The notes beneath the pieces were generated by a model. It searched no databases, was not told the DNA's origin, and was given only the letters and a program-made list of their open reading frames with translations. Shown here piece after piece: positions 8,429 through 17,905 of a DNA stretch of 64,000 nt. Positions within the stretch are counted from its first letter, which is position 1, and every line of letters begins with the position of its first letter. Both the position numbers and the translations under genes were made by a program. Where the stretch lies: positions 1 through 64,000 of the forward strand of contig CAJULW010000014.1 of the NCBI GenBank assembly GCA_910587515.1, written 5' to 3'. The DNA comes from an uncultured Duncaniella sp. GTDB lineage: Bacteria; Bacteroidota; Bacteroidia; Bacteroidales; Muribaculaceae.

Positions 8429-9241
8429 TTGTTCACATTTTCCGACTACACATCAAAGCCACAGTTCTTTCTTCTCGCCGGCCCGTGCGTCATCGAAGGA
8501 GAGGCCATGGCTCTCAATATAGCCGAAAAGCTCGTTGACGCCACTTCACGGTTCGGCATTCCATACGTATTCAAAGGCTCATACCGCAAAGCCAACCGCT
8601 CTCGACTTGACTCGTTTACAGGAATAGGCGACCTGGAGGCTTTGCGTATATTGTCAAAAGTGCGCGAAACATTCGGCATACCAGTCGTGACAGATATACA
8701 CACAGCCGAGGAAGCAGCCATGGCTGCGGAGTTTGTCGATGTGCTCCAGATTCCGGCATTCCTATGCCGACAGACAGACCTGCTTGTAGCAGCGGCCCGA
8801 ACAGGACTGGCGGTCAATATCAAAAAAGGGCAATTCCTGTCCCCTGAAGCCATGCGCTTCGCCCTTCAAAAAGTGCGTGACGCCGGAAATGAAAATGTCG
8901 CATTGACAGAACGCGGGGTGACATTCGGTTATCAGGATCTTGTGGTCGACTATCGCGGCATACCGGAAATGCAGAAATTCGGTGCGCCTGTCATCCTTGA
9001 CGTAACCCATTCACTGCAACAACCCAACCAAGCCGCAGGAGTCACCGGTGGACGCCCCGATCTCATTGAGACAATAGCAAAAGCCGGTGTGGCGGTAGGA
9101 GTCGACGGACTTTTTATGGAAACCCATCCGGAACCGTCAAAAGCAAAAAGCGATGGAGCCAACATGCTGCCTCTCGACCAGATGCCCATGCTTCTGCAAC
9201 GGCTGTCTGCTATCCGGATTGCAATCAACGACTTCAAATAA
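8429..9241 (+). CDS. kdsA: 3-deoxy-8-phosphooctulonate (KDO 8-P) synthase
   Basis: KdsA condenses phosphoenolpyruvate with arabinose 5-phosphate to KDO 8-phosphate for the LPS inner core. Visible motifs are LAGPCVIEGE, the KANRS and SFTGIG region, ARQTDLLVAAA, KKGQFLSPEAM and DVTHSLQQPN. The protein must start at the TTG at 8429. An in-frame stop lies at 8414-8416, and the first ATG downstream (residue 27) would remove the conserved LAGPCVIE strand. With TTG the product is 270 residues, the family length. A 92-bp gap separates it from rsmE. Confidence 0.95.
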   Translation: MFTFSDYTSKPQFFLLAGPCVIEGEAMALNIAEKLVDATSRFGIPYVFKGSYRKANRSRLDSFTGIGDLEALRILSKVRETFGIPVVTDIHTAEEAAMAAEFVDVLQIPAFLCRQTDLLVAAARTGLAVNIKKGQFLSPEAMRFALQKVRDAGNENVALTERGVTFGYQDLVVDYRGIPEMQKFGAPVILDVTHSLQQPNQAAGVTGGRPDLIETIAKAGVAVGVDGLFMETHPEPSKAKSDGANMLPLDQMPMLLQRLSAIRIAINDFK

Positions 9242-9277
9242 AAATTATCACACATATATATTATCGTATCTCTTGCA

Positions 9278-10882
9278 ATGAACTTCAAGAATCTATCACT
9301 TGCAATCCTTTTAGGAGCATTTTCTTTATGCGCTTCCGCACAGTCAACACAGGCTGATCCTCTCGCCGAGGCCATGATGAAGGCATATAACCAACTTCTC
9401 GACGAAGACCCACACGACGCGGAAGTGCTCTTTCGACGCGCAAACGAATATTACAGACTCGGTGACTACATCAAAGCCCTTGACGATATCAACAATTCAC
9501 TCAAATATCTGTCGGAAGATGACGCTGACACCCGTCTGCAAGCTCTCCAGCTCCGCTCAAACATCTATATGATGCAACGAAAATACGAACAGGCGGTCGG
9601 TGACCTCAACTCTGTTCTCTCGCTGAACCCACAAAACTATATAGCGATATACCAAAGAGCATACGCACTCTATGAACTTGGCCGGTACACCGAAGCCAAA
9701 ACAGACTTCCGCATGTTGCAGCAAAACAACCCGCGCAGTCAGGAGGCTCTGTTCGGTCTGGCCCGTATCGCTGTAAAAGAAAACAACTTAGGACTCGCCA
9801 ACGAACTTTGCGACAAGGCGGTAGAAATAACACCGTCAAACAGTGAAGTCTACATGCGCCGCGCTTCCGTTCGCAGTCTTGCAGGAAATGAGCAAGGGGC
9901 TGTCGACGATTATATCATAGCCATCTCAACCGATCAGGACAATACACCCAAAGCGTTGCGCGAACTCGTGTCGCTCTCCCATACCAACTATCCAGTGGTA
10001 ATAGCCGGATTATCCTCCGCGATACGCCAGGCTCCACGCAACGGCATGTTCTATTTTATACGCGCGATGATCGCACAAGGACATTGCAACTATCTCGCGG
10101 CGATAGCCGATTACGACAAAATCATAAACGAAAACCTTGATTCATATCCAGGACTCAACGCAGCTCTCGCTGAGTGCTATTACGCTCTCGGCAAACTCGA
10201 CACCGCATTGCTTAATATCGACTATGCTATCAGCGCCACACGCGACAACGAGCGTTACTATATCATAAAATCACGTGTGCAACGCGCCCTGGAAGATTAT
10301 GACAGTGCGCTTTCATGTGCGGACAACGCGCTCGAGAAAGATCCAAATTCCAATGAGGCTCTTATCGCGAAAGCTCTTGCCCAACTGGCTCTCGATAACA
10401 GCGCGGACGCGTCCGTATGTCTCAGCGAAGCAACCATGAACGCCCCTGCCGACCCATGGTTGGCGATGCTTCGCGGATGGGTGCTGAAAAACTTCCGCAA
10501 ACAGGATAAAAACGCCCGTCTAAGTTTTGAACGTGTGGTGGAAATGGACACTGACATTGACATATACAATGCCAAATCATATTACGGATTCGCGTTGCGT
10601 CAGCTCGGACGTGACGACGAAGCGACACAATGGATGCAACGCGTTCTCGAAACATCCGACGACTACGACGGAGAGGTAAACTATATCGGAGCCTGTTTTT
10701 ATGCCCAAGCCTCGGATTTTGACAAAGCGTTTCGATGCATGGCGTCATCACTCGAAAAAGGATATGCCAACTATTACAACTGGACAGCAAACAACGATGC
10801 CGAGATAAATGTGGCTCCCTTGCGGAATGACCCGAGATTCAAAGAACTTATTACAAAATACGCAGCTATTTTCGGGAGATAA
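9278..10882 (+). CDS. Exported TPR-repeat protein
   Basis: A 534-residue protein with a signal peptide (MNFKNLSLAILLGAFSLCASAQ, cut near residue 22). From about residue 30 to the end it is a chain of tetratricopeptide repeats; clear copies begin at ALDDINNSLKYL, AVGDLNSVLSLNPQN, AKTDFRMLQQNNP, AVDDYIIAISTD, AIADYDKIINENL and ALSCADNALEKDP. TPR superhelices bind peptides or proteins, so this is probably a periplasmic scaffold. No partner can be named. It is 36 bp after kdsA and ends before a new promoter at 10902-10933. Confidence 0.85.
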   Translation: MNFKNLSLAILLGAFSLCASAQSTQADPLAEAMMKAYNQLLDEDPHDAEVLFRRANEYYRLGDYIKALDDINNSLKYLSEDDADTRLQALQLRSNIYMMQRKYEQAVGDLNSVLSLNPQNYIAIYQRAYALYELGRYTEAKTDFRMLQQNNPRSQEALFGLARIAVKENNLGLANELCDKAVEITPSNSEVYMRRASVRSLAGNEQGAVDDYIIAISTDQDNTPKALRELVSLSHTNYPVVIAGLSSAIRQAPRNGMFYFIRAMIAQGHCNYLAAIADYDKIINENLDSYPGLNAALAECYYALGKLDTALLNIDYAISATRDNERYYIIKSRVQRALEDYDSALSCADNALEKDPNSNEALIAKALAQLALDNSADASVCLSEATMNAPADPWLAMLRGWVLKNFRKQDKNARLSFERVVEMDTDIDIYNAKSYYGFALRQLGRDDEATQWMQRVLETSDDYDGEVNYIGACFYAQASDFDKAFRCMASSLEKGYANYYNWTANNDAEINVAPLRNDPRFKELITKYAAIFGR

Positions 10883-10901
10883 AATTTTTCCTTGATAAAG
10901 A

Positions 10902-10933
10902 TTGCGTGTGTCAAAGTTTATTCACTAAATTTG
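10902..10933 (+). promoter_or_regulatory. Promoter of the mannosyltransferase-pyrC operon
   Basis: TTG at 10902-10904 and TAAATTTG at 10926-10933 are 21 bp apart, a good match to the Bacteroidota -33/-7 pattern. The start codon of the next gene is 31 bp downstream. Confidence 0.75.
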
Positions 10934-10964
10934 CAACATTAATCATTCTATAAGGCCTGACATT

Positions 10965-11723
10965 ATGCAGTCCGACAAAAAGACCGTTGATAGCGTGGTT
11001 ATCATACCTACTTATAATGAGAAGGAAAATATAACCGCGATCATCGAGGCAGTTCTCGCACTGCCCCGGGATTTTGACGTTTTGATTATAGATGACAATT
11101 CTCCAGACGGAACCGCTGATATAGTAAAAAGATTACAACGAAAACACGAAGGCCGTCTACATCTTCTTGAGCGCGCTGGCAAACAAGGTCTCGGAACTGC
11201 ATATATAGCCGGATTCAAATGGGCGCTGAAACACGACTATGAGTTCGTGTTCGAAATGGACGCTGATTTCTCGCATAATCCAGACGACCTTTTAAAGCTA
11301 TATGACGCGTGCTCGAAAGGCGGAGCGCACGTCGCTATCGGTTCGCGATACGTAAGCGGTGTAAATGTCGTCAACTGGCCGATGGGACGGGTATTGATGT
11401 CGTATTATGCATCACGCTACGTACGCACCGTCACCGGTATGCCGATAAACGACGCCACGGCCGGATTCGTATGCTACCGCAGGGAGGTGCTCGAAACTCT
11501 ACCACTCGACAATATTCGTTTTAAAGGCTATGCATTTCAAATAGAAATGAAATTTCTGGCCTATAAATACGGATTTAGAATCACGGAGGTTCCGATCATA
11601 TTCGTCAACAGAGTGTTAGGAACATCCAAAATGAGTTCAGGAATATTCAGCGAAGGCTTCTTCGGGGTAATGAGGCTCAAATGGTCCAGCATCTTTACAA
11701 AATACGAACGTAACAAGTCATAG
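10965..11723 (+). CDS. Polyprenol monophosphomannose synthase-like GT2
   Basis: A 252-residue family 2 glycosyltransferase of the dolichol/polyprenol-phosphate mannose synthase type. It moves mannose from GDP-mannose to a polyprenyl phosphate at the inner face of the cytoplasmic membrane. Visible are the nucleotide-binding IIPTYNEKENI at about 11-21, DDNSPDGTAD, the metal-binding EMDADFSHNP (about 95-104) and the acceptor region with ATAGFVCYRRE. There is no C-terminal membrane domain, so it is the single-domain form. Substrate is inferred from the family. It leads a transcript with pyrC, only 4 bp downstream. Confidence 0.88.
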   Translation: MQSDKKTVDSVVIIPTYNEKENITAIIEAVLALPRDFDVLIIDDNSPDGTADIVKRLQRKHEGRLHLLERAGKQGLGTAYIAGFKWALKHDYEFVFEMDADFSHNPDDLLKLYDACSKGGAHVAIGSRYVSGVNVVNWPMGRVLMSYYASRYVRTVTGMPINDATAGFVCYRREVLETLPLDNIRFKGYAFQIEMKFLAYKYGFRITEVPIIFVNRVLGTSKMSSGIFSEGFFGVMRLKWSSIFTKYERNKS

Positions 11724-11727
11724 AAAG

Positions 11728-13137
11728 ATGTGTTCTACGCTTATATATAACGCAGAGATCGTCAACGAGGGACACAGTTTCCATGGCTATGTCATGACCG
11801 AAGGGCCGTTTATCGTCAAAACAGGCTCTATGGATTCTTTACCAGCGACCGGAGGCCACTCACTCGATGCACTAAAAGGCATGGCTGACGTCTCGATTGA
11901 TTGTAAAGGGCAAACACTGATACCGGGAGCGATCGACACCCATGTACATTTTCGTGATCCTGGACTTACCGAAAAAGGAGATATGGCTACGGAAAGCCGC
12001 GCAGCTGTGGCCGGAGGAGTCACATCGTTCATCGATATGCCGAACACCAAGCCGGTGACAGATTCAATGGAGGCTGTTGAAATGAAGAACAAACGCGCCA
12101 GAGAAGTCTCACTCGCGAATTACGGTTTTTTCATCGGAGCCACAAATTCCAATGCAGAAGAACTTCTCAACGCAGACTATTCACAAGTCGCCGGAATAAA
12201 ACTCTTTCTCGGATCATCGACAGGCAATATGCTCGTCGATGACGTTGAAACTCTCTCAAAGATTTTCAAAAACGCACGATCGGTCATAGCGGTTCACGCA
12301 GAAGACGAATCAATCATACGTCAATCACGAGAAAATTTACTCAGCGAACACCACGGGACAATCCCCGTCGAACGGCATCCGGATCTACGGCCTCGCCAGG
12401 CATGCATCAAAGCCACTCGCAAAGCAATAGAACTCGCCCGGTTGACCGGTGCAAGGCTGCATATCTGCCACATATCCACAGCTGACGAACTCCAAATCAT
12501 AAAAGAAGCCAAAGCGGACGGAGTAAAAGTCACAGCGGAGACTTGTCCGCAATATCTCATTTTTGACAGAAACGATTTCATGTCTCTGGGTTCACGCATA
12601 AAGTGCAACCCGTCAATCAAAGATCCGTCAGACCGTATAGCCCTTGTCCGGGAAATCCGCGAAGATGGCTGCATCGACACCATAGCCACCGATCACGCGC
12701 CTCATCTTCCGTCACAAAAAGAAGGCGATGCGCTTACCGCTGCATCCGGAATGCCGATGGTGCAGTTCTCGCTCCGTACCATGCTTGAACTATGGAGAAG
12801 CGAACCTCAACTCGAAGACGCAGGAATAGAGCACATCGTTGAGCTTATGTGTCACCGCCCGGCACAAATTTTCGGCATAGACAGACGAGGATATATCAGA
12901 AATGGATATTACGCAGACCTCGTGCTTGTCAACAGAAACGACAATGGCACTTCTCACAAAATAAGCGACAAGGATACAACGAGCCGTTGCGGATGGACCC
13001 CTCTTATCGGACGTGCTCTACCGGACCGGATAGTTTTCACAATGGTAAACGGCAATATCGTATACGACTCCGGTGGATTTCATCCGGGAAAAGCCATGCC
13101 ACTCCATTTTGGCGACCATTCAAACACACAGAAATAG
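11728..13137 (+). CDS. pyrC: Dihydroorotase
   Basis: Catalyses the reversible cyclisation of carbamoyl aspartate to dihydroorotate in pyrimidine synthesis. The 469-residue protein is the class I amidohydrolase type. Metal and substrate motifs are visible in order: DTHVHFRDPG, DMPNTKPVT, GIKLFLGSSTGN with the bridging-lysine position, HAEDE, HICHIST and TIATDHAPH. The protein is somewhat longer than usual because of an insert near the N-terminus (about residues 25-55). It follows the mannosyltransferase by 4 bp. Confidence 0.94.
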   Translation: MCSTLIYNAEIVNEGHSFHGYVMTEGPFIVKTGSMDSLPATGGHSLDALKGMADVSIDCKGQTLIPGAIDTHVHFRDPGLTEKGDMATESRAAVAGGVTSFIDMPNTKPVTDSMEAVEMKNKRAREVSLANYGFFIGATNSNAEELLNADYSQVAGIKLFLGSSTGNMLVDDVETLSKIFKNARSVIAVHAEDESIIRQSRENLLSEHHGTIPVERHPDLRPRQACIKATRKAIELARLTGARLHICHISTADELQIIKEAKADGVKVTAETCPQYLIFDRNDFMSLGSRIKCNPSIKDPSDRIALVREIREDGCIDTIATDHAPHLPSQKEGDALTAASGMPMVQFSLRTMLELWRSEPQLEDAGIEHIVELMCHRPAQIFGIDRRGYIRNGYYADLVLVNRNDNGTSHKISDKDTTSRCGWTPLIGRALPDRIVFTMVNGNIVYDSGGFHPGKAMPLHFGDHSNTQK

Positions 13138-13207
13138 AACAAACCTGACTACCTTCAGGAAATCAACCATGATAACATACTTAATATAAGTACAAACATC
13201 CAACATT

Positions 13208-15058
13208 ATGTTAGACAAGACCAATGTCAAGACCCTCGACAAAGTTGTCGTACGTTTCTCGGGTGACTCCGGTGACGGTATGCAGCTTGCCGGTAACATC
13301 TTTACCAATGTCTCAGCGGGCTTAGGAAACAAAGTGTCCACTTTCCCCGATTATCCGGCAGAAGTACGCGCACCCCAGGGTTCGCTAAGCGGAGTATCAG
13401 GATTTCAGGTGAGCGTGGGAGTCGACGTACACACCCCGGGCGACCTCTGCGATGTGCTCATCGCAATGAATCCAGCGGCTCTCAAGCAGAACATCAAGTT
13501 TCTTAAACCGGGAGGAGTGGCGATCGTCGACATCGACTCATTCAAAGAGTCTGATTTGAAAAAAGCTCTTTTTGAAACCTTAGATCCATTCAAAGAACTC
13601 GACATCAAAGCCCAAGTTGTCGAAGTCCCTGTAACAACAATGACCAAAGCAGCACTCGCTGACTCAGGTCTTGACAACAAGAGTATCCTAAAATGTCGCA
13701 ACATTTTTGCCCTCGGACTCGTATGCTGGCTATTTGACCGTCCGCTCGAAGGCGCGTTAAAAATGCTGAAAGGCAAGTTCGCTAAAAAACCAGCCATCTA
13801 TGAAGCGAACTCGAAAGTTATCGAGGCCGGATATAACTACGGACATAACATACATGCAAGTGTCAGCACTTATCGTATAGAGACGGAAGATGCTGTCCCC
13901 GGTGTATATACAGATATAAACGGCAATACCGCTACCGCGTGGGGATTTATCGCGGCATCCGAAAAGAGCGGCCGACCACTATTCCTTGGAAGCTACCCCA
14001 TTACACCCGCCACTGACATTCTTCAGGAACTTGCAAAAAGAAAAGATCTTGGAGTAAAAGCCGTGCAGATGGAAGACGAAATCGCAGGCGTATGTTCGGC
14101 CATAGGCGCGTCTTTCGCTGGAAATCTCGCTGTCACATCTACCTCCGGCCCTGGTCTCGCGCTCAAAAGCGAGGGTATAGGTCTGGCGGTAATAGCAGAA
14201 CTTCCGTTGGTGATCGTCGACGTACAACGCGGAGGGCCGTCAACCGGACTTCCCACAAAGACAGAGCAAACCGACCTCATGCAAGCTCTCTATGGCCGCA
14301 ACGGAGAATCACCTCTCGCTGTCGTAGCCGCGTCAACCCCTACCGACTGTTTCACAATGGCATTCGAGGCCGCACGTATAGCTATGGAGCACATGACTCC
14401 GGTCATACTCTTGACTGACGCATTCATTGGCAACGGCTCAAGTGCATGGAGAGTACCCGAGGCATCGGAACTGCCGGAAATACATCCACCGTTGCTCAAT
14501 CCGTCTCACATCGACGAGGCATGGCAACCATACACCCGTAAGGACAGCGACATGGTTCGCTATTGGGCCATACCCGGAACAGAAGGTGCGGCACACCGAG
14601 TAGGAGGCCTTGAAAAAGACTACAATACCGGAGCGATTTCGACCGATCCTGTCAACCATGAGAAAATGGTCATGGCCCGTCGCGAAAAAATCGAACGTAT
14701 CGCCAATGACATACCAGCACTCCAGGTGCTCGAGGGCGGTGAGACAGACACCATCCTTATAGGCTGGGGCGGAACATACGGCCATCTGCGCACAGCCGCA
14801 GGCGAACTGAAAACCAATGGTCGCCCCGTAGATTTCACTCACTTTAATTATATAAATCCTCTCCCTTCAAACACCTCCGAAGTCCTGCATCGCTACAAAC
14901 GTGTGATCGTGGCTGAGCTTAACACCGGAATGTTCGCAGATTATCTGCAAGCAAAATTCCCGGATCTTCACATCGAGCGTATAAACAAAATACAGGGGCA
15001 ACCATTCCTCGTCAGCGAAATCGTCGATCAAGTAACAAAAATTATGGAGGACAAATAA
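13208..15058 (+). CDS. korA: 2-oxoacid:ferredoxin oxidoreductase, alpha (fused gamma-alpha) subunit
   Basis: Subunit of the CoA-dependent 2-oxoglutarate:ferredoxin oxidoreductase, which links the partial TCA cycle of anaerobic Bacteroidales to reduced ferredoxin. The N-terminal 190 residues are the gamma domain (RFSGDSGDGMQLAG). The rest is the alpha domain, with GSYPITPATDIL, MEDEIAGVCSAIGASFAG and the TSTSGPGLALK region. At 616 residues it is the usual fused form. KorB follows after 2 bp. The substrate could be another 2-oxoacid; 2-oxoglutarate is the usual assignment for this two-subunit form. No promoter box was found in the 70 bp upstream. Confidence 0.93.
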   Translation: MLDKTNVKTLDKVVVRFSGDSGDGMQLAGNIFTNVSAGLGNKVSTFPDYPAEVRAPQGSLSGVSGFQVSVGVDVHTPGDLCDVLIAMNPAALKQNIKFLKPGGVAIVDIDSFKESDLKKALFETLDPFKELDIKAQVVEVPVTTMTKAALADSGLDNKSILKCRNIFALGLVCWLFDRPLEGALKMLKGKFAKKPAIYEANSKVIEAGYNYGHNIHASVSTYRIETEDAVPGVYTDINGNTATAWGFIAASEKSGRPLFLGSYPITPATDILQELAKRKDLGVKAVQMEDEIAGVCSAIGASFAGNLAVTSTSGPGLALKSEGIGLAVIAELPLVIVDVQRGGPSTGLPTKTEQTDLMQALYGRNGESPLAVVAASTPTDCFTMAFEAARIAMEHMTPVILLTDAFIGNGSSAWRVPEASELPEIHPPLLNPSHIDEAWQPYTRKDSDMVRYWAIPGTEGAAHRVGGLEKDYNTGAISTDPVNHEKMVMARREKIERIANDIPALQVLEGGETDTILIGWGGTYGHLRTAAGELKTNGRPVDFTHFNYINPLPSNTSEVLHRYKRVIVAELNTGMFADYLQAKFPDLHIERINKIQGQPFLVSEIVDQVTKIMEDK

Positions 15059-15060
15059 CC

Positions 15061-16074
15061 ATGGAACAGACTCAATATACTCCCGCCAACTACAAGAGCA
15101 ACCAATCCGTGCGCTGGTGTCCCGGCTGCGGTGACCACGCTATCCTCAATTCTCTCCATAAGGCCATGGCCATTGTCGGTGTCCCCCCTCATCAGACCGC
15201 AGTGATCTCAGGCATCGGTTGCAGCTCGCGTCTACCTTATTACATGAACACTTACGGATTCCACACCATCCACGGACGAGCCGCGGCCATAGCCACAGGT
15301 TTTAAGGTAGCACGTCCCGACATGAGTGTATGGCAGATTTCAGGTGACGGTGACGGACTCGCCATAGGCGGTAACCATTTTATCCATGCCGTACGACGCA
15401 ACGTCGACATCAACATGATATTGTTCAACAATAAAATCTATGGTTTGACAAAAGGGCAATACTCCCCTACAAGCGACCGCGGTTTCGTCTCCAAATCCTC
15501 TCCCTACGGCACAACGGAAGATCCGTTCATACCAGCGGAACTCGTATTCGGTGCACGCGGTAACTTTTTTGCACGCAGCATAGACGTCGAACTGCAGATT
15601 TCACAGGAGGTTCTTGTAGCCGCCGCACGTCATAAAGGGACATCTGTTGTCGAAGTGCTTCAGAATTGCGTGATATTCAACAACGGCATCCACAATTTCA
15701 TCACAGACAAGGAACACCGCGCAGAACGTACGATCCATCTGGTCCACGGTGAAAAGATGCTTTTCGGCAAAGACAAGGAAATGGGACTCGTCCGCGACGG
15801 CTTTCTGCTGAAGGCTGTCAAAGTCGGAGAAGGAGGCTACACTCTTGATGACGTGCTCGTCCACGACGCACATACACCCACCAACTTCCTACACCAACAA
15901 CTCGCCATGATGGACGGCCACGACCTGCCGTTGGCACTTGGTGTGATACGCGATGTCGATTCTCCGGTCTATAACGAAGATATCGAGGCTCAGATCACAG
16001 AGGTACGCGAACGCAAAAACTTCTCGTCGCTACGCGATATGGTAGTCGCAGGAGAAACCTGGACTGTCGAGTAG
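15061..16074 (+). CDS. korB: 2-oxoacid:ferredoxin oxidoreductase, beta subunit
   Basis: The thiamine pyrophosphate-binding beta subunit, 337 residues. RWCPGCGDHAIL near the N-terminus supplies cluster-ligand cysteines. The TPP motif begins at SGDGDGLAIGGNHF and continues to NMILFNNKIYGLTKGQ. It pairs with KorA to decarboxylate 2-oxoglutarate to succinyl-CoA. A GGAGG lies about 15 bp before the ATG, inside the end of korA. No separate ferredoxin-like delta subunit is encoded here. An intrinsic terminator follows at 16091-16127. Confidence 0.94.
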   Translation: MEQTQYTPANYKSNQSVRWCPGCGDHAILNSLHKAMAIVGVPPHQTAVISGIGCSSRLPYYMNTYGFHTIHGRAAAIATGFKVARPDMSVWQISGDGDGLAIGGNHFIHAVRRNVDINMILFNNKIYGLTKGQYSPTSDRGFVSKSSPYGTTEDPFIPAELVFGARGNFFARSIDVELQISQEVLVAAARHKGTSVVEVLQNCVIFNNGIHNFITDKEHRAERTIHLVHGEKMLFGKDKEMGLVRDGFLLKAVKVGEGGYTLDDVLVHDAHTPTNFLHQQLAMMDGHDLPLALGVIRDVDSPVYNEDIEAQITEVRERKNFSSLRDMVVAGETWTVE

Positions 16075-16090
16075 CAACATATCATAAAAA

Positions 16091-16127
16091 GTAAAAGGCA
16101 CGCCATCCGGTGTGCCTTTTACTTTTT
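16091..16127 (+). terminator. Intrinsic terminator after korAB
   Basis: An 11-bp stem (16091-16101 with 16112-16122, GTAAAAGGCAC) has a 10-nt loop and is followed by TTTTT. Confidence 0.9.
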
Positions 16128-16356
16128 GAATAGTTGCCAATCAGCCACGCTATATTAATATATGTTAATAAGATATACAAAACATCATACAAGTACAATA
16201 CAACAAAATCTGCCATATTAACAAGCATTCACACTACATCATATAAAGCAGCGTATTTTTACGATTATTTATCTATCCAAACCAATTATTAATAAGTATT
16301 AGCATTTACGGGATATTTTTTAAATAAAAATTATTTCACAATCAAAAAAAACTCAG
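16128..16356. other. AT-rich intergenic stretch before ino1
   Basis: About 230 bp of very AT-rich DNA with no open frame worth calling. The ino1 promoter box follows at 16357, leaving a transcript leader of about 100 nt. Confidence 0.5.
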
Positions 16357-16364
16357 TACTTTTG
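16357..16364 (+). promoter_or_regulatory. Promoter -7 box of ino1
   Basis: TACTTTTG fits TAnnTTTG. The start codon is 105 bp further on, so the leader is long enough to hold regulation. No TTG is visible 20 bp upstream. Confidence 0.55.
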
Positions 16365-16469
16365 GAGGCTCAATCGTGAAGAAGCATCATAACAGCTGAG
16401 AGAGCTATATATTATACAGAATTTAATATAACCTTAATAAACACTACTATTTTAGTTAGTAACCGAATC

Positions 16470-17813
16470 ATGAGTAAATCTACTGTTAAACCCGCCGATG
16501 GCAAACTCGGCGTACTCGTAGTAGGACTTGGCGCTGTAACAACCACGTTTATGACCGGTGTCCTTATGGCCCGTAAAGGTCTTGCAAAACCCGTCGGTGC
16601 TATGACCCAATATGACAAAATTCGTGTTGGCAAAGGCACTGATAAAAAATATCTCCAATACAAGGACATCGTCCCCATCGCAGACCTTAACGACATCGTG
16701 TTCGGTGCATGGGACGTTTATTCAGACAACGCATACGAAAGCGCGATAAACGCAGAAGTCCTCAAAGAAAAAGACATCAATCCGGTAAAGGACGAACTTG
16801 AGAAGATCGTCCCCATGAAAGCCGCTTTTGACCACAATTACGCATCACGCCTCAACGGTGACAACGTAAAAGCCTGCAAGACCCGTTGGGAAATGGTCGA
16901 AGCTCTCCGCGAAGACATCCGCAACTTCAAAAAAGAATCCGGTGTCGACCGCGTAGTCGTTCTTTGGGCAGCATCGACAGAAGTTTATGTACCCGTAAAC
17001 GAAAAAATCCACAATACGCTTGCTGACCTTGAAGCCGCAATGAAGGCTGACGACCGCGAAAACATAGCCCCCTCTATGTGCTATGCATACGCAGCCCTCA
17101 CCGAAGGCGCACCTTTCATCATGGGCGCACCCAATACCACAGTTGACATCCCCGCAATGTGGGAACTCAGCGAAAAAACCTGCATGCCTATCGCTGGAAA
17201 GGACTTTAAAACAGGCCAGACACTTGTAAAATCAGGCTTCGCGCCAATCATAGGCACTCGTTGCCTTGGCCTTAACGGATGGTTCTCGACAAACATCCTC
17301 GGCAACCGTGACGGTCTCGTACTTGACGAACCAGCTAACTTCCGCACTAAAGAGGTATCGAAACTATCAACACTTGAATCGATCCTCGTACCGGAAGAGC
17401 AACCTGACCTTTACGGAGCAAATTGCGGTGGCGCAGAAGTAGGCGGCCACGAAGGCTATTATCACAAAGTGCGTATCAACTACTATCCTCCACGCAACGA
17501 CAATAAAGAAGGATGGGACAACATCGACATCTTCGGATGGATGGGCTACCCAATGCAGATAAAGATCAACTTCCTCTGCCGCGACTCTATTCTCGCAGCG
17601 CCTCTTTGTCTCGACCTCGTATTGCTAAGCGACCTCGCTGCCCGCGCCGGCCGCTACGGCACTCAGCGTTTCCTAAGTTTCTTCCTCAAGAGCCCGATGC
17701 ACGACTACACCAAGGGAGAAGTCCCCGTCAATCATCTATTCAAACAGTACGTAATGCTCAAGAACGCTATCCGCGAAATGGGCGGCTACGAAGCAGACGA
17801 GGAAATCGACTGA
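16470..17813 (+). CDS. ino1: Inositol-3-phosphate synthase (MIPS)
   Basis: Converts glucose 6-phosphate to inositol 3-phosphate with bound NAD, the first step to phosphoinositol lipids. The 447 residues show the Rossmann start GVLVVGLGAVTTTFMTG, the region RVVVLWAASTEVY, TLVKSGFAPIIGTRCL and the C-terminal KINFLCRDSILAAPL. Bacteroidales use this enzyme for inositol sphingolipids and phosphatidylinositol. In Bacteroides the gene lies with phosphatidylinositol-phosphate synthase and phosphatase genes; none is present here, so the gene stands alone between korAB and the convergent amidase. It has its own promoter and terminator. Confidence 0.92.
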   Translation: MSKSTVKPADGKLGVLVVGLGAVTTTFMTGVLMARKGLAKPVGAMTQYDKIRVGKGTDKKYLQYKDIVPIADLNDIVFGAWDVYSDNAYESAINAEVLKEKDINPVKDELEKIVPMKAAFDHNYASRLNGDNVKACKTRWEMVEALREDIRNFKKESGVDRVVVLWAASTEVYVPVNEKIHNTLADLEAAMKADDRENIAPSMCYAYAALTEGAPFIMGAPNTTVDIPAMWELSEKTCMPIAGKDFKTGQTLVKSGFAPIIGTRCLGLNGWFSTNILGNRDGLVLDEPANFRTKEVSKLSTLESILVPEEQPDLYGANCGGAEVGGHEGYYHKVRINYYPPRNDNKEGWDNIDIFGWMGYPMQIKINFLCRDSILAAPLCLDLVLLSDLAARAGRYGTQRFLSFFLKSPMHDYTKGEVPVNHLFKQYVMLKNAIREMGGYEADEEID

Positions 17814-17868
17814 TAACATTGAAAAGAAATGATGAATAAATAAAAATACAACCCTTGAAAAAGGGGAA

Positions 17869-17905
17869 GACGGATTCTGTCGCGATGACAGAGTCCGTCT
17901 TTTTT
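17869..17905 (+). terminator. Intrinsic terminator after ino1
   Basis: A 13-bp stem pairs 17869-17881 with 17887-17899 (one G-U pair). The loop is 5 nt and six T follow. Confidence 0.92.
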
